A stretch of DNA of 52,619 nucleotides from Clostridiales bacterium. Its GTDB lineage: Bacteria > Bacillota > Clostridia > Oscillospirales > Oscillospiraceae. A program made the position numbers and the translations under genes. Positions 9,276 to 17,964 of the stretch are shown here, piece after piece (position 1 is the first letter of the stretch; the number at the start of each line of letters is the position of its first letter). Under the pieces are notes generated by a model. That model saw only the letters and a list, made by a program, of their open reading frames with translations. It was not told the origin of the DNA and ran no database searches. The stretch is taken from assembly GCA_021205695.1 (NCBI GenBank), contig JAJPXB010000012.1:1-52619 (forward strand), given 5' to 3'.

Positions 9276-9301
9276 TTTTTCTGAAAACAGGCTGTCGGGA
9301 T

Positions 9302-9330
9302 TTGCCATATCCGGTCGACTGCGCTATACT
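9302..9330 (+). promoter_or_regulatory. promoter of the amidase gene
   Basis: TTGCCA (9302-9307), a 17-bp spacer and TATACT (9325-9330), leaving a leader of about 25 nt before the ATG at 9362. Confidence 0.75.
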
Positions 9331-9361
9331 TTTTCCCAGAATACACAGAGAGGGCGGTCTT

Positions 9362-10027
9362 ATGCGGACAAATCAGCAGACATCCCGACATGGCGGCAGA
9401 CAGCATGGGTCCCATCCGGTGCTGGTCCTGGCACTGCTTCTGGCGCTGGCCCTGGCGGCGGGGTGGCTGTATACGGCGGCGGCGGAGGGCGAAATTGCGC
9501 TGCCGTCCCTCTTTTCCCGGCACAGAGAGCCGCCGGAGATGCCGGACTGGGTGACGGTGGACCTGCTCACGGTGAACGAGTACTCCCGCCCCGGCATCGG
9601 GCTGGAGACGGTCAACGGCATCGTCATCCACTATGTAGGCAACCCCGGCACCACCGCCCAGGCCAATCGGAACTACTTCGAGAGCCTGGCCGAGTCAGGG
9701 GAGACACACGCCAGCAGCCACTTCGTGATCGGTCTGGAGGGAGAGATCATCCAGTGCGTCCCCCTGGACGAGATCGCCTACTGCTCCAACGACCGCAATT
9801 CGGATACCATATCCATCGAGTGCTGTCATCCGGGGGAGGACGGGGCCTTCACGCAGGAGACCTATGCGTCTCTGGTGAAGCTGGTGGCCTTCCTGGCGGA
9901 CTACTACGACCTTGGACGGGATCAGGTCATCCGCCACTATGACGTGACCGGAAAGCTCTGCCCCCTGTACTATGTGAAGCATGAGGATGCGTGGGAGCAG
10001 TTTAAGGACGATGTATTTGGAACGTAA
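9362..10027 (+). CDS. membrane-anchored N-acetylmuramoyl-L-alanine amidase (amidase_2)
   Basis: A 221-residue zinc amidase that cleaves the bond between N-acetylmuramic acid and the stem peptide. A signal-anchor (about residues 20-40) places the catalytic domain outside the cell. The amidase_2/PGRP fold spans about 70-215: the first zinc His in GIVIHYVG, the central HASSHFVIG and ISIECCHP strands, and the second His and the Cys in IRHYDVTGKLCP. It lacks a separate cell-wall-binding domain, so it is probably a housekeeping or sporulation-type enzyme rather than a phage lysin. The start at 9362 follows AGAGGG; an upstream ATG (9302) lies in the promoter. Confidence 0.88.
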   Translation: MRTNQQTSRHGGRQHGSHPVLVLALLLALALAAGWLYTAAAEGEIALPSLFSRHREPPEMPDWVTVDLLTVNEYSRPGIGLETVNGIVIHYVGNPGTTAQANRNYFESLAESGETHASSHFVIGLEGEIIQCVPLDEIAYCSNDRNSDTISIECCHPGEDGAFTQETYASLVKLVAFLADYYDLGRDQVIRHYDVTGKLCPLYYVKHEDAWEQFKDDVFGT

Positions 10028-10053
10028 TAATAGCAAAACTTTTGTAAATCATA

Positions 10054-10082
10054 TTGCAATCTGACACGAAAAAGGGTACAAT
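10054..10082 (+). promoter_or_regulatory. promoter of the PfkB kinase gene
   Basis: TTGCAA (10054-10059), a 17-bp spacer and TACAAT (10077-10082); the leader to the ATG at 10126 is about 37 nt. Confidence 0.75.
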
Positions 10083-10125
10083 ACTGGTATCACATCTGGG
10101 AATGTACCGGGAGGAGGCAATACGG

Positions 10126-11214
10126 ATGAAAAACTACAACCCCATTTTGGCGGACAGCGACACCAACCAGCGCTTTATCACCTTCGGAGAGGTCATGCTC
10201 CGGCTGACCCCGCCCAATTACGCAAAGATACGGGTGACCTCCAGCTTTGAGGCCAGCTACGGCGGCAGCGAGGCCAACATCGCCATGGCCCTGGCCAACC
10301 TGGGGGTGGACAGCACCTTTTTCAGCGTGGTACCCAACAACAGCCTGGGGAAGAGCGCCGTCCGGTGGCTCCGCTCCAACGACGTCCACTGCACCCCCAT
10401 GATCCTCTCCACCCACGAGGAGACGCCCACGCACCGTCTGGGCACCTATTACCTGGAGACGGGCTTCGGCATCCGGGCCAGCAAGGTCACCTACGACCGG
10501 AAGCACAGCGCCATCACCGAGTACGACTTTGATAAAGTGGACCTGGACGAGCTGCTGGAGGGCTACACCTGGCTCCATCTCTCCGGCATCACCCCGGCCC
10601 TGGCGCCCAGCTGCGCCGACTTCACCCTGAAATGCATCCAAAAGGCCAAGGAAAAGGGACTGACCGTCAGCTTTGACGGCAACTTCCGCAGCCGCCTGTG
10701 GACGTGGGAGGAGGCCCGGGACTTCTGCACCAAATGCCTGCCCTATGTGGACGTCCTCTTTGGCATCGAGCCGTACCACCTCTGGAGGGACGAGGCGGAT
10801 CACAGCAAGGGAGACTGGAAGGACGGCGTCCCCCTCCAGCCCAGCTATGAGCAGCAGGACGAGGTGTTCCAGGCGTTTGTGGAGCGTTATCCCAATCTGA
10901 AATGCATCGGCCGCCACGTCCGCTATGCCCACAGCGGCAGCGAGAACAGCCTGAAGGCCTATATGTGGTACCAGGACCACACCTTCGAGAGCAAGCTGTT
11001 CACCTTCAACATCCTGGACCGGGTGGGCGGCGGCGACGCCTTCGCCAGCGGCCTGATCTACGCCATGATGCACAACTACAAGCCCATGGATCTGGTGAAC
11101 TTCGCCGTGGCCAGCAGCGCCATCAAGCACACCATCCACGGAGATGTGAACATCACTGACGACGTGCAGTCCATCCGCAACCTGATGAACATGAATTACG
11201 ACATCAAACGGTAA
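10126..11214 (+). CDS. PfkB-family sugar kinase, 2-keto-3-deoxygluconokinase-like
   Basis: A 362-residue ribokinase-family kinase. The N-terminal substrate-binding part has ITFGEVMLRLTP and a YGGSEANIAMALANLG motif typical of KdgK-type enzymes. The C-terminal ATP site carries the anion-hole and catalytic Asp in DRVGGGDAFASGLIY (about residue 300). Members phosphorylate 2-keto-3-deoxygluconate or related ketohexoses; substrate cannot be fixed from sequence. It is somewhat longer than typical KdgK, with an insert around residues 220-245. The start has GAGGAGG at 10111-10117. The gene stands alone between a promoter and a strong terminator, without the aldolase or transporter that usually accompany kdgK. 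Confidence 0.8.
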   Translation: MKNYNPILADSDTNQRFITFGEVMLRLTPPNYAKIRVTSSFEASYGGSEANIAMALANLGVDSTFFSVVPNNSLGKSAVRWLRSNDVHCTPMILSTHEETPTHRLGTYYLETGFGIRASKVTYDRKHSAITEYDFDKVDLDELLEGYTWLHLSGITPALAPSCADFTLKCIQKAKEKGLTVSFDGNFRSRLWTWEEARDFCTKCLPYVDVLFGIEPYHLWRDEADHSKGDWKDGVPLQPSYEQQDEVFQAFVERYPNLKCIGRHVRYAHSGSENSLKAYMWYQDHTFESKLFTFNILDRVGGGDAFASGLIYAMMHNYKPMDLVNFAVASSAIKHTIHGDVNITDDVQSIRNLMNMNYDIKR

Positions 11215-11251
11215 TGGAAACGTTTCTTTTGTTTCCATCCGAAATTTGACC

Positions 11252-11286
11252 ACCGCCCCCCCGACCCCCGGGGGGCGGTTTTTTTG
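11252..11286 (+). terminator. strong rho-independent terminator after the PfkB kinase gene
   Basis: ACCGCCCCCC (11252-11261) pairs with GGGGGGCGGT (from about 11270 to 11279), followed by seven T residues. Confidence 0.92.
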
Positions 11287-11317
11287 CACTGTGCCGAAAA
11301 GTGTGAACGGGCCGTTA

Positions 11318-11363
11318 AAATCAAACGTAAACGATTGACAGCACACGTTTGATTTGCTATACT
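11318..11363 (+). promoter_or_regulatory. promoter and inverted-repeat operator of the MarR-ABC operon
   Basis: A TTGACA -35 box (11335-11340) and TATACT -10 box (11358-11363) are 17 bp apart. An 11-bp arm (AAATCAAACGT, 11318-11328) is matched exactly by its complement at 11345-11355 inside the spacer. The left arm also forms a near-palindrome with the adjacent half-site ACGATTGA (11331-11338) that covers the -35 box. The layout fits autoregulation by the MarR protein encoded immediately downstream. Confidence 0.78.
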
Positions 11364-11397
11364 CTCTGCCAGACAACAGGAAAGGAGGCTGTGCCCT

Positions 11398-11904
11398 ATG
11401 GAACTGGGGCAGAAAAAAACAGACGAGTGCTGCTTTGGACCAAAGGGCCGGATCGACGTGGGTGGGCTGATCAAGCGCATCAACGACACCATGGAAAAGC
11501 GGGCCAACAGTGAGCTGCAAAGCCATGACATCACCTTTTTTCAGTTCAAAATGCTGTTGACCCTGCATTGTTTGAAGGATGGCACGGCGACGCTGAAGGA
11601 ACTGGAGCGCTATTTCGGCGTGGCCCAGTCCACGGCGGCAGGGGTAGCCGTCCGCCTGGAGCGGAAGCAGCTTATCGAGAGCTTCCACGCCCCCGGCGAC
11701 CGGCGGGTGAAATGCGTCCGCCTCACCGAAGCGGGCCGCACCCTCTGCGAGAGCCATCGGGCGCCCGTAGAGCAGGGGGAGGCGGATATGCTCCGCTCTC
11801 TCAGCCCGGAGGAGCAGGAACAGCTGAAGGAGCTGCTGCTGCGGGTCTATCGATCCCTCTGTGATTCTCCTGCTGCAAACCATGAAATTCCTTTGAAAGG
11901 ATGA
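11398..11904 (+). CDS. MarR-family transcriptional regulator
   Basis: A 168-residue winged-helix regulator, likely a dimeric repressor of its own operon. The core follows the MarR pattern: helix-turn-helix around ATLKELERYFGVAQSTAAGVAVRLERKQLI (about 62-92), wing with GDRRVKCVRLTEAG (about 97-112), and C-terminal dimerisation helices. The N-terminus has a Cys pair (ECC, residues 10-12) that could respond to oxidants or metals; this is speculation. The start follows AAAGGAGG. It lies 7 bp upstream of the first ABC gene, a very common arrangement for exporters of drugs or peptides. Confidence 0.9.
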   Translation: MELGQKKTDECCFGPKGRIDVGGLIKRINDTMEKRANSELQSHDITFFQFKMLLTLHCLKDGTATLKELERYFGVAQSTAAGVAVRLERKQLIESFHAPGDRRVKCVRLTEAGRTLCESHRAPVEQGEADMLRSLSPEEQEQLKELLLRVYRSLCDSPAANHEIPLKG

Positions 11905-11911
11905 AGAAAGT

Positions 11912-13657
11912 ATGCTGAAAACACTTATGGGACAGGTGAAGCAGTACAAGCGCGACTCCATCCTCTGCCCCATCTTTACGGCGCTGGAGGTGCTGCTGGA
12001 GATCCTGATCCCCTTCGTCACCGCCGCGATTATCGATCAGGGCATCGAGGCCGGGAATATGCAGAACGTCATTCTCTATGGCGCTCTGATGCTGGTCATG
12101 GCGTTCCTGAGCCTGTTCTGCGGAGTACAGGCGGGCAAGTATGCCGCCGCGGCCTCCTCCGGCTTTGCCTGCAACCTGCGGGACGCGATGTTTGAGCGGG
12201 TGCAGGGCTTTTCCTTTACCAACATCGACAAATACTCCACCGCCGGACTGGTGACCCGGATGACCACCGACGTGACCAACGTACAGAACGCCTACCAGAT
12301 GATCATCCGCATCGCCATCCGCTCCCCGCTGACGCTGATCTGCAGCATGTTCATGTGCTTCTATATCAACCCCAGACTGAGCGCCGTGTTCCTGGTGGCG
12401 CTGATCTTTCTGGGATGCGTCCTGGCATTCATCACCGCCAAGTCCATGCCCGCCTTCCAGCGGGTGTTCGCCAAGTACGACGACCTGAACGCCAGCGTCC
12501 AGGAGAACGTCTCCGGCATCCGGGTGGTCAAGGCGTTCGTCCGGGAGGACTATGAGGACGACAAGTTCACCAAAGCGGCGGAGAATCTCTACCATATGTT
12601 CGTCAAGGCCGAGTCCATCCTGGCCTTCAACAACCCAGTCATGATGCTGACCATCTACGGCTGCATCATCGCCCTGTCCTGGCTCGGCGCACAGTTCATC
12701 GTGGCCGGCACCATGACCACCGGCGAGCTGACCTCCCTGTTCAGCTATGTCATGAGCATGATGATGAGCCTGATGATGCTCACCATGATCTTTGTCATGA
12801 TCTCCATGTCGATGGCCAGCGGCAAGCGTATCGCCGAGGTGCTCAATGAGCAGCCGGACATGACCAACCCCCAGGAGCCTGCGACAGAGGTATCGGACGG
12901 CAGCATCGACTTCGACCATGTGAGCTTTGCCTACCAGGCCAGCGGCACCGGCGAGGACGTGCTCCACGACATCGACCTGCACATCAGGGCCGGTGAGACT
13001 GTTGGCGTGATCGGCGGCACCGGCTGCGGCAAGTCCAGCCTGGTGAGCCTGATCTCCCGGCTGTACGACGTCACCGAAGGCTCTGTGAAGGTGGGCGGCC
13101 GGGACGTGCGGGAGTACGACATGGAGACGCTCCGCAACCAGGTGGCTGTGGTGCTGCAAAACAACGTGCTGTTCTCCGGCACCATCCTGGATAACCTCCG
13201 CTGGGGCAAGGAGGACGCCACCGAGGAGGAGTGCCGGGAGGTCTGCGAGCAGGCCTGCGCCGACGAGTTCATCCAGCGGCTCCCCGACGGCTACAACACC
13301 TGGATCGAGCAGGGGGGCACCAACGTCTCCGGCGGCCAGAAGCAGCGGCTGTGTATCGCCCGGGCCATGCTGAAAAAGCCCCGGGTACTCATCCTGGATG
13401 ATTCCACCTCCGCCGTGGACACCGCCACCGACGCCAAAATCCGCCAGGCCTTTGCCCGGCATATCCCCGGCACCACCAAGCTCATCATCTCCCAGCGGAT
13501 CTCCAGCGTTCAGGACGCGGACCGTATCCTGGTGCTGGAGGAGGGCCGGGTGGACGGGTTTGACACCCATGAAAACCTGTTGAAGACCAACGCCATCTAT
13601 CGGGAGATCTACGAGGCCCAGATGGAGGGCGGCGGCGACTTCGATCAGCCCGCCTGA
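11912..13657 (+). CDS. ABC exporter subunit with degenerate nucleotide site
   Basis: A 581-residue half-transporter: six membrane segments (about 15-310) fused to an ATPase domain (about 330-575). Walker A (GGTGCGKSS) and signature (VSGGQKQR) are intact, but the Walker B motif reads LILDDSTSAVD, with Asp in place of the catalytic Glu, and the switch region reads IISQRIS, with Gln in place of His. This is the mark of the degenerate-site partner of a heterodimeric exporter such as TM287/288, BmrC or LmrC. The partner is the next gene, 24 bp downstream. Likely substrates are hydrophobic compounds or drugs, from the MarR context. Confidence 0.92.
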   Translation: MLKTLMGQVKQYKRDSILCPIFTALEVLLEILIPFVTAAIIDQGIEAGNMQNVILYGALMLVMAFLSLFCGVQAGKYAAAASSGFACNLRDAMFERVQGFSFTNIDKYSTAGLVTRMTTDVTNVQNAYQMIIRIAIRSPLTLICSMFMCFYINPRLSAVFLVALIFLGCVLAFITAKSMPAFQRVFAKYDDLNASVQENVSGIRVVKAFVREDYEDDKFTKAAENLYHMFVKAESILAFNNPVMMLTIYGCIIALSWLGAQFIVAGTMTTGELTSLFSYVMSMMMSLMMLTMIFVMISMSMASGKRIAEVLNEQPDMTNPQEPATEVSDGSIDFDHVSFAYQASGTGEDVLHDIDLHIRAGETVGVIGGTGCGKSSLVSLISRLYDVTEGSVKVGGRDVREYDMETLRNQVAVVLQNNVLFSGTILDNLRWGKEDATEEECREVCEQACADEFIQRLPDGYNTWIEQGGTNVSGGQKQRLCIARAMLKKPRVLILDDSTSAVDTATDAKIRQAFARHIPGTTKLIISQRISSVQDADRILVLEEGRVDGFDTHENLLKTNAIYREIYEAQMEGGGDFDQPA

Positions 13658-13681
13658 TTCGGGAAAGGAGTGTGATTCTCT

Positions 13682-15619
13682 ATGGCAAATACTGCAAGCA
13701 ACAGCCGGCCCGCCGGCCCCGGAGGACGGGGCGGACGCCCTGCCTCCATGAAAATAGACCGGAATCAAATCAGATCTCTGGGCAGGGTGATGAGCTATAC
13801 GCTGAAAAATTATAAATGGTCCTGCCTGATTGTGGTGATCTGCATCCTGGCAACCGCCCTGACCACCCTGGCAGCCACCCTGTTTATGCAGACGCTGATC
13901 GACGACTATATCACCCCGATGACGCAGGCGGCCAACCCGGACTTTGGACCGCTGGCCCAGACACTGGTGGGACTGTCGGCAATACTGGCGGTGGGCGTGC
14001 TCTGCTCCTATGCCCGCAGCAGGATCATGGTCAACGTCAGCCAGGGCACGCTGAAGCGGCTTCGGGAAGACCTGTTCGTCAATATGGAGTCCCTGCCCAT
14101 CAAATACTTTGACACCCACGCCCACGGCGACATCATGTCGGTCTACACCAACGATGTGGACACTCTGCGGCAGGTCATCAGCCAGAGCATGCCCCAGCTC
14201 ATCAACTCGGCCATCACTTTGATCTCCACCTTCGTCAGCATGGTCGTGCTCAGCATCCCCCTGACGCTGGTGTCGGTGGCGATGGTGGTGGTCATGCTCC
14301 TGGTCAGCACCCGGCTCAGCGGGCAGTCCGGCAGATACTTTGCAAAACAGCAGAAGGATCTGGGCGCGGTCAACGGCTATATCGAGGAGATGACCCAGGG
14401 CCAGAAGGTGGTCAAGGTCTTCTGCCACGAGGAAAAAAGCCTGGAGCAGTTCCGGGAGCTGAACGATCAGCTGCGGGACAGCGCCTACAACGCCAACAGG
14501 ATCGCCAACATCATGATGCCCATCAACTCCAATCTGGGGAACATCAGCTATGTCCTCTGCGCTGTGGTGGGGGCGGTGCTGGCCCTGAGCGGGAACTTCA
14601 GCCTGACCATCGGCACCCTGGTCTCCTTCCTGAGCCTGAACAAGAGCTTCTCTCAGCCCATCACCCAGATCGCCCAGCAGCTGGGCAGCATCGTCATGGC
14701 TGCCGCCGGCGCAGACCGGGCCTTCTCCCTGCTGGACGCCCAGCCGGAGGCGGACAACGGCTATGTGGAGCTGGTCAATGCCAAAGAGAACCCGGACGGC
14801 ACCCTCACCGAGACCCCGGAAAAGACGGGCGTCTGGGCCTGGAAGCACTTCCACAAGGCGGACGGAACCACCACCTATGTGCGTCTGGAGGGCGACGTGA
14901 CCTTCGACGGGGTGGACTTCGGCTACGACGACGACAAGATGGTGCTCCACGACATCCGGATGTACGCCACCCCGGGCCAGAAGATCGCCTTCGTCGGCTC
15001 CACCGGCGCGGGCAAGACCACCATCACCAACCTGATCAACCGTTTCTACGACATTCAGGACGGCAAAATCCGGTATGACGGCATCAATATCAACAAGATC
15101 AAAAAGCCCGACCTTCGCCGCTCTCTGGGCATTGTCCTCCAGGACACCCACCTGTTCACCGGCACCGTCATGGACAACATTCGCTACGGGCGGCTGGACG
15201 CCACCGATGAGGAGTGCATCCAGGCGGCCAGGCTGGCCAACGCCGACGGTTTTATCCGCCGCCTCCCCAACGGCTACCAGACCATGCTAACCGGAGACGG
15301 GGGCAACCTGTCCCAGGGGCAGCGGCAGCTGCTGGCCATCGCCCGGGCGGCCGTGGCCGATCCCCCGGTGCTGATCCTGGACGAGGCCACCTCCTCCATC
15401 GACACCCGGACGGAGCGGCTGGTGCAGGAGGGCATGGACGCCCTGATGAAGGGGCGCACCTCCTTCGTCATCGCCCACCGGCTGTCCACCGTCCGCAACG
15501 CCGACTGCATCATGGTGCTGGAGCAGGGCCGCATCATCGAGCGGGGCACCCACGACCAGCTCATCGAGCAGAAGGGCAAATATTACCAGCTCTATACCGG
15601 CAACGCCATCACGGCGTAA
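13682..15619 (+). CDS. ABC exporter subunit with canonical catalytic site
   Basis: The 645-residue partner half-transporter. A Gly/Arg/Pro-rich N-terminal tail (about 1-25) precedes six membrane segments (about 45-345) and the ATPase domain (about 405-640), with an insert between them (about 360-400). Walker A is GSTGAGKTT, Walker B LILDEATSSID with the catalytic Glu, and the switch His is in VIAHRLST. Its signature, LSQGQRQ, departs slightly from LSGGQ. So the competent ATP site is made of this subunit's Walker motifs and the first subunit's signature; the other site is degenerate. Last gene of the MarR operon, with terminator at 15633-15674. Confidence 0.93.
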   Translation: MANTASNSRPAGPGGRGGRPASMKIDRNQIRSLGRVMSYTLKNYKWSCLIVVICILATALTTLAATLFMQTLIDDYITPMTQAANPDFGPLAQTLVGLSAILAVGVLCSYARSRIMVNVSQGTLKRLREDLFVNMESLPIKYFDTHAHGDIMSVYTNDVDTLRQVISQSMPQLINSAITLISTFVSMVVLSIPLTLVSVAMVVVMLLVSTRLSGQSGRYFAKQQKDLGAVNGYIEEMTQGQKVVKVFCHEEKSLEQFRELNDQLRDSAYNANRIANIMMPINSNLGNISYVLCAVVGAVLALSGNFSLTIGTLVSFLSLNKSFSQPITQIAQQLGSIVMAAAGADRAFSLLDAQPEADNGYVELVNAKENPDGTLTETPEKTGVWAWKHFHKADGTTTYVRLEGDVTFDGVDFGYDDDKMVLHDIRMYATPGQKIAFVGSTGAGKTTITNLINRFYDIQDGKIRYDGININKIKKPDLRRSLGIVLQDTHLFTGTVMDNIRYGRLDATDEECIQAARLANADGFIRRLPNGYQTMLTGDGGNLSQGQRQLLAIARAAVADPPVLILDEATSSIDTRTERLVQEGMDALMKGRTSFVIAHRLSTVRNADCIMVLEQGRIIERGTHDQLIEQKGKYYQLYTGNAITA

Positions 15620-15632
15620 GTCCGGAAAACAG

Positions 15633-15674
15633 AAACAGACCCGGCGGGGAGGCTTCTCCCTGCCGGGTCTGTTT
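15633..15674. terminator. bidirectional terminator between convergent operons
   Basis: AAACAGACCCGGC...GGGAG (from 15633) pairs with CTCCC...GCCGGGTCTGTTT (to 15674). It has A-rich and T-rich flanks suitable for both the plus-strand ABC operon and the minus-strand operon ending at 15680. Confidence 0.88.
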
Positions 15675-15679
15675 GCGTC

Positions 15680-16156
15680 CTATTTTTCATGCACCTGCTT
15701 GCCGGTGAGGTGCTCGATGGTCAGGGCGATGAGCTGCGCCCGGTCGCCGTGCTTTTCCAGCGTCCGCTCCCACTCCTCCGGCGAGGGGTAGTATTTCATC
15801 CCCAGCCTGATGAGCTGCCGCCGCTTCCGGTCCGGGTCGTCCACCAGCTCCGCCCGGCCAAAGGCGATCACGGAGACCAGCGTCCAGGCCCAGTCCCCCT
15901 CCTTCTGCTCGCCTGTGTTCCAGGTGGTGAAGCACACCTTGTCACAGGCCCGGAGGGAATCGAACCGGTGCCCCGCCTTGGCCCCGTGGAGGTAGAGCTT
16001 CCCGTCCTCCGGGTCGTAGTAGAAATTCATGGGGATGCCGTAGGGATAGCCGTCGTCGCCGTTGACCGACAGGACGCCCCGGCGCTCCGTCTCCAGCAGA
16101 CGGATGCACTCCTCCCGGCTGACCGCCTGCCTGGACCGCCTCATCTCACGAAACAT
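15680..16156 (-). CDS. pyridoxamine 5'-phosphate oxidase-like flavoprotein (Nim family)
   Basis: A 158-residue split-barrel FMN-binding protein. The start RxxxxVSREECIRLLETERRGVLSVNGDDGYPYGIPMNFYY and the HGAKAGHRFDSL motif (His near residue 57) match the NimA/5-nitroimidazole reductase-like branch. Members of this group reduce or bind small molecules via FMN; some confer nitroimidazole resistance, but most chromosomal homologues have unknown substrates, so resistance should not be assumed. AGGAGG precedes the ATG by 8 nt. Last gene of the minus-strand operon, 13 bp after the ArsC-like gene. Confidence 0.82.
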   Translation of the reverse strand: MFREMRRSRQAVSREECIRLLETERRGVLSVNGDDGYPYGIPMNFYYDPEDGKLYLHGAKAGHRFDSLRACDKVCFTTWNTGEQKEGDWAWTLVSVIAFGRAELVDDPDRKRRQLIRLGMKYYPSPEEWERTLEKHGDRAQLIALTIEHLTGKQVHEK

Positions 16157-16169
16157 GGGTCAGCCCTCC

Positions 16170-16502
16170 TCATTCCCAGCTCTTCCACACGTCCGGGCAG
16201 TAGCCCACGGTGGCCTGTTTGCCGTTGCGGACGATGGGGGTCCGGAGCAGACTGGGGTCCTCCAGCAGATGCTCCAGCTTCTGGCTGTCCAGGGCCAGAT
16301 AGGAGAGCATGGCGGCGTCCGGGTGCTTTTCGTCGATGAGGTTTTCCAGCCCCACCGCCCGCACCACGGCGGTCAGCTCTCCCCGGCTCATGCCGTAGCG
16401 GAGCAGGTCGATATTCTGAAACTTCACCCGGCGTTCCTTGAAGTAGCGCTGGGCCTTTTTCGTGTCAAAGCACTTGGACTTGCCGAAGATCTGAATGTTC
16501 AT
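16170..16502 (-). CDS. ArsC/Spx-family protein
   Basis: A 110-residue thioredoxin-fold protein of the ArsC/Spx/YffB group. It keeps one N-terminal Cys (Cys11 in [10 protein letters not shown]) and the [11 protein letters not shown] block around the cis-Pro with its conserved Arg. There is no second Cys three residues on, so it lacks the CXXC switch of Spx. Real arsenate reduction is unproven for such short stand-alone versions and no arsenic transporter is nearby; a general thiol-redox role is equally possible. Its ATG overlaps the thyX stop as ATGA, indicating coupled translation. Confidence 0.82.
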   Translation of the reverse strand: MNIQIFGKSKCFDTKKAQRYFKERRVKFQNIDLLRYGMSRGELTAVVRAVGLENLIDEKHPDAAMLSYLALDSQKLEHLLEDPSLLRTPIVRNGKQATVGYCPDVWKSWE

Positions 16503-17293
16503 CCCTGTTCCTCCTCCGGGACCAGCTCCCGCCGGAGGGCCTGGTATTTCGCCCGCATCTCCGATGCCTTGCCGCAGGACATTTTGCCCTCGGTGCAGCC
16601 GCCGCAGACGCAGCCCGGGCCCATATTCTCAAAGAGGGCCGGGGCCACGGGATAGACCAGCCTGTACATCTCCTCCGCCAGAGCCCGGATCTCCCACTGT
16701 GCCCGGTTACAGCACCGCACCCGGAAGAAGTTCTGGAGGCTCCTGGCGTTCATGGTGACCACCATCTTCGTCTCGCAGGCGTTGGGGAGGACGAACCGGG
16801 CGTCCTCGTTGGCCAGCTTCTCCGCCTTTTTGTCCGCCTCCTGCTCGGAGAGACCCTGAGCCATCAGCTCCTTCCGGTGCTTCTCCTGGAGGGCAGCGGC
16901 GATGTTCAGATAGTGCTGCCCCTCCTCCTCCATGGCTTGGAGAAAGGCGGCCTTGGCGGCGGGGTCTGCCTCCACCTCCGGGGGGATGACAAAGTGAAAG
17001 TCGTCCAGCCGGACGTACCGCTGGCTCTGAACGGAATAGGAGGCGATGCGGTGCCGGGTGATCTGGGCCAGCAGGGAACGGGACACCCCCTCGATGGCGA
17101 AGGTGAAGGAGGCGTGCTCGATGGGGCTGGCGTGGCCCAGTCCCGCCAGCATGCGGACAAATTTGGCGTCCTTCTCCGGGGTGGATTTCTCCAGCAGGGC
17201 GTCCACCCCTGCGGCGGAGTAGCACAGCCGGGCGGCGGCGGCCACCACCCGCTCCGGCTCAGGGGTGTGTGCCAGCAGCTTGACGTTGAGCAT
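16499..17293 (-). CDS. thyX: flavin-dependent thymidylate synthase ThyX
   Basis: Makes dTMP from dUMP using methylene-tetrahydrofolate, NAD(P)H and FAD. The 264-residue protein holds the ThyX signature [14 protein letters not shown] (RHRxxSxxxxSxRY, about residue 80), the preceding [12 protein letters not shown] block, and the C-terminal substrate region with [33 protein letters not shown]. The C-terminus carries a [14 protein letters not shown] cluster of cysteines, longer than in many ThyX proteins and possibly metal-binding. I use the start at 17293 (MLNVKLL), preceded by GAGGAGG; the frame is open further upstream within the neighbouring gene. No thyA is visible in the window. Confidence 0.95.
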   Translation of the reverse strand: MLNVKLLAHTPEPERVVAAAARLCYSAAGVDALLEKSTPEKDAKFVRMLAGLGHASPIEHASFTFAIEGVSRSLLAQITRHRIASYSVQSQRYVRLDDFHFVIPPEVEADPAAKAAFLQAMEEEGQHYLNIAAALQEKHRKELMAQGLSEQEADKKAEKLANEDARFVLPNACETKMVVTMNARSLQNFFRVRCCNRAQWEIRALAEEMYRLVYPVAPALFENMGPGCVCGGCTEGKMSCGKASEMRAKYQALRRELVPEEEQG

Positions 17294-17313
17294 ATACAAG
17301 ACCTCCTCTGTGG

Positions 17314-17955
17314 TTACGGCTTCGGCAGGTTCCAGCGGTAATAGGTGGCCAGCACCCGCAGGAGAAAGGTGACGCAGACTCCGGCGGCGATGGTCACCGG
17401 ACGGCTGGCTCCCGCCAGCTCCAGCAGATAAAAGGAGGCGGAGCCTGCCAGGGCGGCCAGCGCGTAGATGTGCTTGGTCAGGATAAAGGGGATGTCCCCC
17501 AGAATGATGTCCCGGAGCAGTCCGCCGCCCACAGCGGTGATCAGTCCCATGGACAGCACCAGAAACCACCGGCTCTCGTAGCCCGCCTCCATGGTTACCA
17601 GGGAGCCGGCCACGGCGAACAGCCCCAGTCCCAGGGCGTCCACCAGATTGTTCACCCGCTCCACCAGGGCCTCCTCCCGTTGCCACACGTCCCTGTGGTA
17701 GCGGGCCAGGAAAAAGACGAGCAGGGCCATCAGCAGGGCGATGATTACCCCTGCCCGGTTAGAGAACAGGGCGGGCGGCGTCTCCCCCAGCAGCACGTCC
17801 CGGAGCATCCCCCCGCCCATGGCAGTGACCACCGCCAGAAAGAGGATGCCGAACAGATCGGCCCCCTTCCGGCAGGCCACCATGGCGCCGGAGATGGCGA
17901 ACGCCGCCGTCCCCAGCAGGTCGCAGAGCCGATAGGCGATATCGGTCAGCAGCAT
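17314..17955 (-). CDS. UPF0126/TRIC-type small membrane channel protein
   Basis: A 213-residue, seven-helix membrane protein made of two repeats of a three-helix unit. The repeat signature is seen twice: [21 protein letters not shown] (about 43-63) and [20 protein letters not shown] (about 138-158). Homologues include E. coli YicG/YadS-type proteins, prokaryotic TRIC monovalent cation channels and a glycine transporter, so exact cargo is open. GAGGTG precedes the start. It lies 20 bp upstream of thyX and 9 bp after the PAP2 gene. Confidence 0.85.
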   Translation of the reverse strand: MLLTDIAYRLCDLLGTAAFAISGAMVACRKGADLFGILFLAVVTAMGGGMLRDVLLGETPPALFSNRAGVIIALLMALLVFFLARYHRDVWQREEALVERVNNLVDALGLGLFAVAGSLVTMEAGYESRWFLVLSMGLITAVGGGLLRDIILGDIPFILTKHIYALAALAGSASFYLLELAGASRPVTIAAGVCVTFLLRVLATYYRWNLPKP

Positions 17956-17964
17956 GGCGGCACC

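Noticed and set aside
6458..9631. A 1057-residue open frame on the minus strand across the lipoprotein gene, mnmG and the start of the amidase gene
   Set aside because: It runs through two terminators and three well-supported genes on the other strand; low-complexity Arg/Gly/Pro/Gln sequence without motifs.
9362..10027. Amidase as a phage endolysin marking a prophage
   Set aside because: It has a signal-anchor, its own promoter and no holin, portal, terminase or integrase genes around it.
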